64,000 bases of DNA from Glossina fuscipes (Eukaryota > Arthropoda > Insecta > Diptera > Glossinidae): the NCBI RefSeq assembly GCF_014805625.2, contig NW_023998414.1:43554525-43618524 (forward strand), written 5' to 3'. The notes beneath the pieces are model-generated. The model was not told the DNA's origin, did not search any database, and saw only the letters and a program-made list of their open reading frames with translations. Made by a program: the position numbers and the translations under genes. Shown one piece after another: positions 36,723 to 48,263 of the stretch. Numbering within the stretch: position 1 is the stretch's first letter; every line of letters starts with the position of its first letter.

Positions 36723-38863
36723 TATTTGAATTTTCTTCAAATATCTTTTAAATAACCTATGACTACATTTCTATAAGAAACAATTTTTTAATATTCAAAA
36801 CAACAAAACCAAAAACCATTTCAGGATTCATACCACCTGACATTTGAAATGGTTATCTCGAATCTTTTCTCCGTGGGTTATTTTAAAAAATTCTTCATTT
36901 GTTTTAGCGATCTTTTCGGAGAATCGGCCTGCCCTTGCTTTCCTTTCTTACGATAAATACATTCGTCGAATTTCATTTTATCAAAACGTTAGCCTACGAT
37001 GGATTCCAAACAGTACGGGACGCACTTATTTACTAAAGCGATTTTATAAATTTCAATCATAGCCAGAAATCAGGCGGACTGAATGGAATGTGGAATTGTT
37101 TAAGTGTGGTTCCTCGAGAAAAAATTTGAGAAAACTAACGCAGCATGTGAGGACGTAGTATCGGGACAAGCTCTTATGGACTAGATAATCTTCTAAAATC
37201 GATTGTGTCGAGCTAAACAATACTTCTGTGATGTTAGCGTAGTTTTTGATTGGCAAAACGACGTTTTTAAGCGTAAAGTCTTTGTCTTCTTGAGCAGTGG
37301 TTAAGGGATTGACGTCGAATGATTGCCACAATGTTCAATGTTGTCTGTGTTGTTGAACAGCTTCATTGCCACTGCAACTCTTTTTCAACGTATCAACGTT
37401 TTGGAAATATTGCGAAATTTTGTTTTTAGTGCAATTTCTTTATCGATATTTTTCATTCTATTTAAATATCGAAAAATGTGAAAATTTTTGAACGAAAGTA
37501 AACAACTCTTTAGAATATTGGTATGAAATCCTTTAATACAGATGTAAATGACGGTGTTGCCAATCCAAGAAAGAGAAAAAAAATTGATATTTGAATGATT
37601 GGATGAAAAATTGAAGCGATTGTATACGAATGAAAAACGTATCTTCAAAGAAAGCAGTAGATACGAACTATCCAATGCTGATATGTTGACGTTATTTTAC
37701 TGGTCGAGTTACGTGTATCTATTACTTGTTGACTATGTTGAATTCGCCTACATTTTTAGCGTTACATATAAGCCACAACTATGGAAGAGAGTTCTTATGC
37801 TTTCACCGAACAACTCGTTTAATGTGTGATGTTTATTGAAATTTGGCTAAACTGAATACGTGGTAGATATTAAAGCATTCGATAAATGTTGAGCACAATT
37901 TGTCTTTTATTTTAAATGTCGCTTGTAAATACCGACATGGACTCTTCATGTTATGCCCATTTACTAAGTGCTTTTGTGTTCATACGTCTGCATACGTACG
38001 ACGTGAACGTCCAAGACAAATGCAAAACCAAATGGCGCTCGGCAACAAAATTTTCCAAAAAAAAATTTTTAAAGAAAAAGCTTATGATGCTACGAGGCCA
38101 TCGAGAACTGTTGCCGAGCTAAAGTACAGAATATGTATGTATGCGGCATGTAAACCTTTGCTCATGTTGTAATGGCTATAAGAAAGTAACCGCATATGTA
38201 CAAAAGGAGAAATCAAATAATATTTGCGTGTGTGTCCGTGTCCGTGTGTGTGTGTGTGTGTGTGGATCGATGATATGCATTCAAATATCAGTACAAGATT
38301 TCACGCGCGAACGGCATATAAGGTATGAGTTTATGAGCGTGTGTTTGTATGTGCATATTTGTCTAATCATAAATATTAATGCGTAGATAAAGGTTTTGCA
38401 GAAACAAACTTTATTAATATAAGGGATTGTTGAATTCCAAAGTTCAAAGTATTTTTTGTAACAAGAATACGATCTGCAGTTTACGTAAAAGTAAATTCGG
38501 AACGGGCGAAAGATTTTAAAGTCTCAACCAATGGACGACAATAACCACAAATAATAATGTTTGCCGTTTTGCAAGCATTATCAATTAATTTACTAGAGAG
38601 TAATAAATGCCTGTCGAGGTACATATTATCTGGTAGTCATATGAGGTAAATGAATCTTTCTTTTGCTGTAACTTTAAGCGAAAAACTGTAGACGCATGTA
38701 AACCATATTGTTTTAATAAAGTACGCATTGGGTAAACTGAGATATCAAATAGGGTATATATGCTTATGCTTTGGCGAGAGTAGGCGTTTCTTAACTTTTA
38801 ACAACATCGATGTTTATGCTGTTGATTTGCATAACCACACACGTGTCCACTGCTGGTTCTCTG

Positions 38864-38894
<31 letters not shown>

Positions 38895-39984
38895 AGTATA
38901 GGTCATTACGTTGACTAGATGTGAGACTCAAATGCTAATGATGAACGCATAGAGAAGCAAAAGTCTGAACGGCCAGTTTGCGCCAAAAGGCGAGGGGGAA
39001 TGAAAGAGAAATTTATGGACCATAAATTACATGTGACTGCATTCAGTTAAAATGAAAATTAACCATAAATTGTTCATCGCTTGGTTGCCATCTGTTCTAT
39101 AGAAATATTTTTCCACAATTAAATATTAAATAATTAAAAAAAAAAAAAAGAAAAGAAATTAGAGCACTTTTTATATTAAATAAAAGCATATATAGTTTCA
39201 TATAAGATTTTTTTTTTTTATATATGTGAAGAGTGGTTTTGCTTTTCTAAAAATAGGTTAAAACATTCACTAGTTTTTTGTTGCATTACTTTTCTATTAT
39301 TTTTTAGAATTTATTTTATAGCATTTTTATCTGAAAGAAAACGCCTGCTGGTACATAGTATATATACAATACTATAGCATACATTGTAGCCTAACAATAA
39401 CAAACAATACTTCCTTATTGCTTTAGAAAAAAAAAAAAAAAATAAGAGAAGTGTTTTCTATGATGTTTCATAAAACTATTGTTTTGTGAAACGTTAAAGT
39501 TGGCAGCACATCAAATGAAAATAAAAGCTACCAAGGATTTAAGCAATAATGAAAAAAGCCGCTTAATAATTTTACGAAATTCTGTGACTGATGATTGAAG
39601 TTTCTTTTAGAATTCTTTGCCATAAAGAAAATAGATCAATAGCTCTTGTCTGTTAAGGGTTTGCGTCTTCCTTGAAAGTACCTCTTAATCCATTACGTTT
39701 TTCGTGTTTAAACGGTAAAGAAAGAAACCCAAAATCAAAGGATAAAAAAAATAAAATAAAATTGAAGACTCTTCCCCAAACAATTTTTACAAAATTTTAC
39801 ATTCTCAATTAGACATATATAAACTTTCCCCTATTAGGGTACAAATACAAAGTGACATAAATACAAAGAAACCTTTTCACTGCAAACCTCTTCGTAACAT
39901 CCTAGATTAATGCAAGCAAGGTCCTTATGTAAACTATCGGGATATGTACACACCACATAATTATGATAAGTAGGAGTACAACGT
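36723..39984. other. Gene-free stretch
   Basis: Several short frames on both strands without motifs. A-runs at 38867-38892 and 39136-39148. No exon or repeat copy supported. Confidence 0.5.
38236..38264. repeat. (GT)n microsatellite
   Basis: GT repeat with a few C interruptions at its start. Confidence 0.9.
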
Positions 39985-40224
39985 TTAAAAAATTGTAGAC
40001 ATTTTTTTGGCTGCGCTGTCTAGCTCTTCAGATGCTCCCAGTTCATGTTTTTCACGCGGATTATATGCGATGCTTATCTTTTTGAAATGAAGATTTAAAA
40101 ATACGTTTCCAATTCCAACGGAGGTAAGACACATAGCTAAAGCAACGTCGACTCCTGTGCCGGCTAAGAATACATATGGCCTACTGGATGTTATAAATCG
40201 AATCTTTCGTATCTCGGAATTCAA
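39985..40224 (-). CDS. Cytochrome c oxidase subunit 7A-like frame (last exon or relic)
   Basis: The minus-strand frame ends in a stop at 39985. It contains EIRKIRF, then PYVFLAGTGVDVALAM and CLTSVGIGNVFLNLHFKK. This follows the COX7A pattern: P-[VH]-[FH]-L-x-G-x-x-D before a single membrane helix containing a GIG turn, then a lysine pair. COX7A is a small inner-membrane subunit of respiratory complex IV. The tail after the helix (about 27 residues, REKHELGASEELDS...) is longer than usual. An in-frame stop lies 7 codons before EIRK, so an upstream exon or a frameshift in the T6 run is needed to supply the mitochondrial targeting part. An acceptor TTGTTAAG at about 40243 is possible. It could be a divergent paralogue or a decaying copy. 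Confidence 0.35.
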   Translation of the reverse strand: MNSEIRKIRFITSSRPYVFLAGTGVDVALAMCLTSVGIGNVFLNLHFKKISIAYNPREKHELGASEELDSAAKKMSTIF

Positions 40225-40408
40225 AAAAGTAGTAAATGCTTAACAACCTATCCAACAGGATATTAAGTAAATTGCTGATGCTGTTCTCGTTGTTGTTTTT
40301 GTTTAGTTTTGATTTCGTTGCTTTTGCTTCTCCATTGAAAATATTTCCATAAAATTCAGGGTTGAATTTCACAGTGATAGGACGGTTTTGGTGGGGGAAT
40401 CGTCAGGT
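40225..40408 (-). other. Open stretch between the two short frames
   Basis: A minus-strand frame without ATG (about 40181-40400) reads ...PITVKFNPEFYGNIFNGEAK... and overlaps the COX7A-like frame in another register. It may be 5' coding sequence joined by splicing or a lost base, or intron. Not resolved. Confidence 0.25.
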
Positions 40409-40654
40409 TTAGTCTCTTATGCGATTATTTAAATACACAACAACTGATGGGATCTGTAAAAAGCCAACAACGAGAACAATAACAGCAATAATTTTAAATG
40501 CCCGGGATAGCTCAGGCAGATGAACATGGCGATAAATTCTTATGTAACATTCGACGAGAATTTCCCTTTTTTTTGTTCTGGGGTCTGTGAAAAGATTGAC
40601 AAAATCAATGTACCCCTGGATGATTGTTCTACCGTGTGAGGTGTGGTTACACAT
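40409..40654 (-). CDS. Candidate short single-pass membrane protein (81 aa)
   Basis: An ATG-initiated minus-strand frame of 81 codons. Residues about 15-50 are polar and basic (FTDPRTKKREILVECYIR, HLPELSRAFK), followed by one hydrophobic helix (IIAVIVLVVGFLQIPSVVVY) and a short NNRIRD tail. The layout of a basic N-part, one helix and a short tail resembles small mitochondrial inner-membrane subunits, and it sits just upstream of the COX7A-like frame on the same strand. 'tttttacag' inside it could also be a splice acceptor. No family is recognised. Confidence 0.3.
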   Translation of the reverse strand: MCNHTSHGRTIIQGYIDFVNLFTDPRTKKREILVECYIRIYRHVHLPELSRAFKIIAVIVLVVGFLQIPSVVVYLNNRIRD

Positions 40655-42934
40655 AAATTTTAATTAATTTTTTTTTTTGTATTTTTGTTTTTTGTTTTTT
40701 TTTTTTTTTTTGATGATTTGGGAAATCTCTCCAACAGTGAGTGTGACTTTAAAGAGAACTCCTCGACAAGGGTTGGAAATTTCTAGGTAAAAAAGCCGCT
40801 TTAAGATTTATTCAAGGTTTTAGAAAGGAATTGAAGACAGATTTCCCCAACGCGCAGTGCTCGTTATGGAAGATATTGCATTTGTAAAGGGTTGTTTTTC
40901 AAGTGCTTTGGCAGAGGAATGGTATTTGAGTGCATATATCAAAGATATTCTAACTGTTGTTTATGTTACAATTACATTTAAAGCTTAACGTTACTTGTGT
41001 TGTTCTGTTGTATTGCTGCAAAGCGATAAGTAAATCTTGACTTTTTCTCTCTCGTATAATCCTTTGCTTTGGATAAATAACAAAAGAACAAATATATAAA
41101 ATAAAAATGCAAAGAAATCAAAGTCACAAACGTTGAAATCAATATTTGAAATATGAAATTTAAGTGCATTTTATATATGGAAAATAGGAAAATAATAAAT
41201 TTAAAAAGAATTGTACTCGTGTGAGCGGGTCGCTTGAGGGGATTTCCGCAAGTTTTGTGAACCATATAAAATAATCATAATAATAATTTGCAAAGCAGAC
41301 CACTTGAAAGTTTCCAGCTCGTTAAAAAATGTTTACCTTGGCTTGCTTATCATGAATGGCGCTGTAGAGGGGAGAAATTGTTCATCAACGCTATCGTCGT
41401 CATCATTATAGTGATCATCATTATCAGGTACCTTATGTCTTCTCAACCGCACTCACACACATAAAAACACACATGTACACGAACCAAATTAAATTCCAAA
41501 TTAAATGCTTGCTTAAGTTAAATATTAAAACAACTTTATTCAAATTTTCGCAATCGTTGTTCCGTGTGTATATAGCGCACATGTAATCAAATTGGATTTG
41601 CTTGTATGCGCTTTGCAAATAACGGGTTGGTTGATTCACATACACTGTTGTGGAAAATGTTTCAAAATTTTCTTTTTAACGAAAAGCAGTAAAAGTGTCA
41701 AGTGTCTGCCATAAGAACATTCCGGTGATTTTCGTTTTCTATTTTTAATTTTTTTTTTTTCTATGAATAATCGCAGACATACATGAACTGTATACTTACT
41801 AAAGGGCTTATGTCACTGACATAATATTTGCTCAATATGCGAACAATATATAAGAGACAGAGAGATAAGTTCGCAGATTCGAACATAATAGTGATTTTTT
41901 CGTTGGTTTCGTTTCGTCGCATTTTAAAGACGACGAAATCTCGATGACTTAAACGTGATTTCAGCTAAAATGATGAAAATGCTCGGTATAAACGAACTCC
42001 AGTATAACATTTTAAATACAATCGAAGTCTGTATATAATTTTCGTTTCTTTTTAATAAGCAACAAAAAAAGAGGATATATGCATAGTTAAAAGAAACAAC
42101 CAGAGAAGGGAGGATGAGAATAAATCTTTAAATCACCATAATGCCATTCTCAGCAAGTAAACGTCTCAGCGTAAATCTTACAAGTAAACCTATCTTCAGC
42201 GTTTCTCAAACCGTTTGTTAATTTCGAAATCGCAAATTATTGATATACGTAGGCACTGACAACTTCTGGCCTTGTTGTTTCAGAATTATTACTGGATTAT
42301 GTATAGAGCCAAGCCCATGTATAGCAGGTATCAGTTTCCTATAAAAAACGTCTGCCTATTAAAAAGTGTCAATAACGGACAAATAGACTGAGGAATATAA
42401 CTGAATCGATTAAGAATCTCACATCGCTCTATAATGTGGACAAGTGCGGGTCGTAAGCGTTACAAATTTAACAAGAAAATTGACATAATTGCATCATTTT
42501 GTGGCAAATATAAAAATCAAAGCAAACGGATGGAAAAATTTATTAATGGATTTGAGTGAACTCTGCACGAGGAGACTAAAAGAATTGAGCGCAATGTGAA
42601 ATTGTTTGTTAAGCGAGTAAACTTTGGTTAATTGCTTGTCCCAGAAATCTTTACAAGCACGAATAAATTTCAATTCACTTGAAAATTTCATTTTAATTTC
42701 AAACAAAACGACATAAATGCAATTTCAAAAAAAAAAAAAAACCGAAAACAGAAAACCATTTTACAGCAATAATTAAAACCTAAGATTAATTGTAATTAAA
42801 ATTTTTGTGAATTGTTATCTATCCAATGAATACCAGCCATCGCAAAGGCCAGAACGAAATACGAGTTAAAGTAAAGTTTGGCTTTTTGTAGTGAGATGCA
42901 AAAGAGATTTAATCGAAGAAATTAAGTGAAATGA
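40655..42934. other. Gene-free stretch
   Basis: T-runs at 40663-40712, AT-rich sequence, no exon or repeat copy recognised. Confidence 0.5.
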
Positions 42935-43690
42935 AAACAAGTGAGAAAGTTATATTCGGCGGGGGTCGAATCTCGCACACCCACCACTACGCTTTTCGCA
43001 ATCTACTCTTCAAGTTGTTCTATTTGATACACATATAGCCGGTATTATTAAGAAGAAATTAATCCCGATGTCTACCATATTCATTTTAGAATTAACCCAT
43101 TTTTAGATAGATAAAATACATGCAGTTGATGATTGCTCAAAATAGTTTTGGACATTACGTCTTGCTTGTCCTATGATAAGTAAGCGCAACACCTCAAAAA
43201 AGTGATAAAAATAAAATTTAATTACTCGTAACTTTGTGTGACCACGGCCGATTATTATTTCCATTTTTCGACCTAACGAGTAGAGTACTTCGTTGAGTAA
43301 ACGTGGACAATTTCCGAATAACGAGCAAAAATCGAAATACTTTTGTTAAAAAAAACTAGATTGCGTTTAGTTTATGCTCCACTGCGGGCTGCTGCTCGGA
43401 CCAATTCGACCCATTTTCAATAGCAACATGTGTGCAGAAACTTGCACTGTTTCTATCAAATTTGAAGAGGACATCTTCATTTTCGCGACCAGGAGAGTGC
43501 CAACAACACAAACCACACAGACGGACAGACCGATAGACGTGGCTATATCAACTTAGAATTTCGCACTGACCAAGAGTATGTATACGTTATAGGGTCTCTG
43601 AAGTTTCCTTTCGGGTGGTACATATAATAAGGAAAAAAACAAAATGAGTATACCCTCATCCTACAGCCTACAGTGGTGGGCGTGAAGGCA
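42935..43690 (+). repeat. Dispersed repeat family B, forward copy
   Basis: Starts 'gtgagaaagttatattcggc', with the hairpin ATTCGGC-GGGG-GTCGAAT, then 'ctcgcacacccaccac'. It continues through 'accaattcgacccattttca', 'catcttcattttcgcgacca', 'acagacggacagaccgatag' and ends near 'gggtctctgaagtttccttt' and 'tgagtataccctcatcct'. Slightly shorter than full length. Confidence 0.7.
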
Positions 43691-44323
43691 AAGATTTTTA
43701 AAAAGAATGTCTAAAAAACGCAATCAGATAAATTTTTAGAATTTTGACGCGGCACTGTTGGAGCTTTTTTTTTTAATTTTGGTTTTTTTTTTTTTTTTTG
43801 GCTCTTGCTTGAAGGTGAAGACAACAAAAAAAGAAACCTTTTACTTTAATTGGAAATTATTAAAAAGAAATCTCACACCAACACGCCTAAGGTCACCCTT
43901 GGAATACAGAAAATTTCATTTAGACAAACATAACACTTTAGCCTGAAGGCCTGCTCGTTCTCTTTGCAATTCAAGTCGTTTTGATTTAATTGATTTCTAC
44001 GTACGATTAACCGATAAATCATTTTCCTTCCGGTGAAGTTCGTTTACGGTCTGCTCCATTGCGAAGTGTAAATTTTTCTGCTTTTTTTGTTTTTGTTAAA
44101 TAAATTATTGCAAATTTTAGAAATTTTGCAGCGTGTCTGTTGTCGACTCTTGCATTTGAAAGTCCTTTTCATAGGGGAGATTAGTTTGACTTTTCTTAAC
44201 GTTTAAATTTTCGATTTTATGTCAGTTTTTAATGCATTTAAAAGGCAAATAAAAAAAATATAAAAACAACTTTAAAATTAATGTTTAATGAATTGTGCAT
44301 CGTATCTCATTGTTGTCGATTTT

Positions 44324-44361
<38 letters not shown>

Positions 44362-47300
44362 ATCTTGACCACATTACTCATTATCGTCATCATCATTATC
44401 TTCAAATCAAATGAGTTTTTCCTTTGTTTTTCGTGCCATTGTTTTGCTTTTGCTTTTCATTATGAAAACTGAGAGAGACTTTACTAATTAATGTTTCAAT
44501 GTTACTACAACAACATTTGCAATAACTAAGCGATACTTTCAAGTGTAGAAGAGATTTAGGGGAGATAGATACGCTCGGAACAATAGAAAAAATGAAGAAG
44601 AAGAAGAAAAAGAAAAAAAAAAAAAGTAAAAATAAATATAAATTAAAAAAAGTACTTCTTCGATGACAGTCGTTGAAAATTGCTTTACTATGAGCAGACG
44701 CCCACATGAAAAAGTGCAAAAATTGAGGCCACAATTAAAATGAGGATATTTTCATTGACATGTAGTTGGATTAACAAACAATAAAATGACATTGAAATCT
44801 CTTGGCTTTGTAAAGGAGTAATAGATATTTTTAGATGAATCGTCTGAAAACGTTTTCATAACTGCATAACTATAGACCGAAAAGCTTACATTGAAATATT
44901 TATCTATTGAAATACCCATGTACTCAGATCGATGTCGAAAATTGATAGAAAAAATGTAGAGAATTTTTTCTTGCTTAATTTCTTGCAGATATGAACTTCA
45001 TTTTTTTTTTTTTTTTTTTCTTGAACAATACAAAGAAGAAGTAATACGAATCGGTTATATCCGCGCTTATAAGTGATCGATTAGAGGGAGCATTTCAGTC
45101 TCCTATTTCCGGATAGTGGTTTCAAAGCCGAAATCCAGAACTCATCCAGAGCAGCAGTTGTTGTGGTAAATGACGTTTTCCAAGGCGTTCGTATTAGATG
45201 CATGCGTAAGATCGTGGCCTTCTTTCACTCCAAGCAGAGAATACTTGTTGGCACATAGCCGTGTGAAACTATTAGCCCATCGCTGGGGAGTTTCTAGGCT
45301 TGTTGCTGTGTTTCTTCCGTGAACACATAAAAATCTTTTACTTTTGCTTTAAAAATATTTCCTATACATTTTGCGACACACAAAGTAATTATCAATTTAT
45401 TGATGCGGTTGAGAATTAAATATTAAAATTCTGCTGTTAAAATATCTTGTGGTGGAAAATCAATTTTGTAAAATTTCCACATCGCTCACACTCTTCAACG
45501 TTTCTTTTTATTTTCATTCCGCTATGCTTCAACGGATTTGGACAAGCGAAACAAAACCAAAAACACAAAAAAGAAAAAACGACAACGACAACGACAACGA
45601 AAAGAAAACCTTAAGTAAATCGTGTGTAAATTAAACTTTTTTTGATGTCTGTCTGATATATAACGCAACGTGAGGATAACAAAGATTTCAAGTCTAGCTT
45701 GGATCGGCTGATTAGAATGATGGTGATACTGATGTGAACAAAGAGAAAAGGAGAAGAAAAAATAAAAAAAATGGAAATCGCAAGATGTAATTTTTTTTTT
45801 TTTTTGAAGACACAATTCCTTCCATTTCCAACAATTTTTACTCAACTTGGATGGTGCTTTCGTGGAGAGCGAGCGTTTAAAATGCATTAAGTTGTTGAAA
45901 GTTCCGCTCCAGTGCTATTCGGTTAAAGCAAATATGCAAGTTGGTCCGTGGCCTTTAAAGCAGTTATAGTTTGTTGTTTTTCCGCCAACGGAAATTCAAA
46001 TCAAGTCTTTTTTATAAAAATTCATTTTATTTTTTTTGATTCTATGAACTTTTTCATTTATATCGTTATATAAATCATCCTCTCCTTTAAGCCCCTTTCA
46101 ATTCCACCCCACAAGGAGAACACAAATGTATGTACATATATGTGTACATTGATTACTCGTATAAATATATTGAAAACGTCAAAAGCACACATTGTTGTTT
46201 TTTTATTGGGTTTACTTGCATTTTTGGCAGAGTTACTCATATATATCAGTTATGTTGTTGCTATTGTTATGTAAGGTGGTTTGGCTTTTGTCCAAAAGTC
46301 TATAAAATTTTTATTTATTTATTTTGTTTTTGTTTTTTATAATAAAACATTCAGCTTTGTTACTTAAAAAACCTTAGACGACTTTTAGGTAGATTTTGTC
46401 GTATCCCATTTTTTTTTTCCCCCTTTTTTTGTTTTGGTTTGTTTTGTCCTGTTCTGAAAAATAAAGTAAAAGGCCTAGGAAAAAAGGTACGAGGGCGACG
46501 CGTTTATATATCATACTGTGCAGCGTTCTTGTTCTCGATTGATGATCTGACAATCAATGGCAGAAACGCTTAATTACTTGACAATTAGAGTCTAAATAAA
46601 ATGTCAATACAAAAGTGGGAACTAATGTACGAAACTTATCTGCAGAGAATGGACTTACGTATACACGTGTATATATGCATAATTGGTGGAAATACATTAT
46701 TTTGTCAACTGGGGATAAAGGAGGAAATTTTGATGAAACACTTAAAGCATTCGTTGTATTTATATTTAACAGGATTTACATTCGTTATCCTTTTTAAGCA
46801 TTTTCACGTTTAAGTTTATACAGTAAGGTGGTTCTTCTTGTTGTCGTTGTTGTCGTCGTTTTTGTTGCTTCTTTTCGTTAAATCAACTCTTTTGCTTATG
46901 CTTTAAAAGAAAAAAAAGTAAAATAAAAAGCATATAATATTTTTATTAAGTCGTGTTCTCTTTGATTTGTTTCCTAAGCTCTAGGGGCCTTTCAAACACT
47001 AAATCTTTTTATATACTTTTGCCTTATTTTTGGTTTTTCTGCTTTTTATGAAACGGCAAAGAAAAAAATATTTTTTTTGATTACTTATCTTTCAAATTGA
47101 ACAAAACTCGCTCTCTGCTGCCCCATCGTTGCCTATGTAACGAGTAACAAGTGTTAACACGGATTCCTCAACTATTTATGCCTTGAATAATAAGATTTTT
47201 CATTAATATTAAAAGAACTTTGTTCTTTGCTTGGTTATGGAAACTCATACAAATGTTGGCAATTGAAAGGTAGATAAATTATGGACAGAATTCTTGGCAA

Positions 47301-48065
47301 TGTATTTATTTTACCTTCACACACACACACACACAGAATCGAATGTATGCTGCTGCTTAAGTTAAACAAACATTTCTTTCTCGATTGCCTGCTGCTGCAG
47401 TTTGGCCACAACTTGGCATACAGCATAGATAATATGCTATATGCCAAGAGAATGATGCACATAAATGTGTTACCAAATCGTGAAAAAAAAGGTTGGCTAA
47501 CGGCCAACACACAAGTCTGTGTAATGAAAAATTTCTTAGTAAACTGTAAGACACATTAGGTGCCACAGTGTGTGTGATGACTTGTGCGGTATACAGTGTT
47601 AAGTAGATCTGTGACCTCAGTCCTATAATATACGAAGGTATGCGTGAGGGTGTTTGATGTTTTGTGTATTATTAGAACCTATTTAAATATTTATCTGCGT
47701 AATGAGAGTATGTGTGCGTGGAAATGTAAGCAGCAGTTGTGCATTGCTTTTATATTTAAGAAGGAAGAAACAAAATACGTAAGAAAACTTCGCTTGAGGG
47801 CATCTGTTTTGTGTTGAATGCAAATATTATGAGAGCCTTGAAGTTATTTAGCAAATGTTACTATTTATACTTTGTCACGGCAAATTCCTATTGAGAGTAC
47901 AAAAAAAAAAAAAAAAAATAAATAAATAAATAAATAAAGAAAAAAGAAAAAAGAATCATGGTTTTCATTTTTTTTGATGTAATTTCAACTAGTTTTTCCG
48001 CACAGTTTCACTAAACACTTCAACTACTGAACATCTAATAAAGCAGTATTCAAAAATAAACGGAG
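43691..48065. other. Gene-free stretch upstream of the PHD-finger gene
   Basis: Homopolymers at 43780-43800 and 45001-45020, poly-purine runs near 44595-44625, and a (CGACAA)n tract at 45570-45600. Frames of 110-121 codons here derive from these runs. The sequence just before 48066 probably carries the promoter or 5' UTR of the PHD-finger gene, but no TATA box is evident. Confidence 0.5.
44326..44357. repeat. (AT)n microsatellite
   Basis: About 16 AT units. Confidence 0.95.
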
Positions 48066-48263
48066 ATGTTTTGCCGCCGTTGTTGGTTAGATTTTAAGAC
48101 AAACGATCTGTATGTAAAATGTTCGGGGCCTTGCAATTGGTCCTATCATCCTCAATGCGTTAATTTGGATGCAACAGTGACACGTGAGTTGTTGCATAAT
48201 CGCTATATGGAATGGTATTGTTTTCATTGCCGGCAACTCTATCGTTTGCAGTTGTATTTTGAG
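48066..48263 (+). other. PHD-finger gene, coding exon 1
   Basis: Starts at the ATG and ends at TTTGAG|GTATTT, an acceptable though not strong donor. The frame would run only two more codons before a stop if unspliced, so the finger is complete either way. It encodes all eight zinc ligands. Confidence 0.65.

Noticed and set aside
45522..45887. 121-codon minus-strand frame
   Set aside because: Phe/Arg/Cys runs come from homopolymer and (CGACAA)n repeats.
47281..47559. 92-codon plus-strand frame and its minus-strand counterparts
   Set aside because: Contains a (CA)n tract, overlapping open frames on the other strand, and no motif or splice sites.
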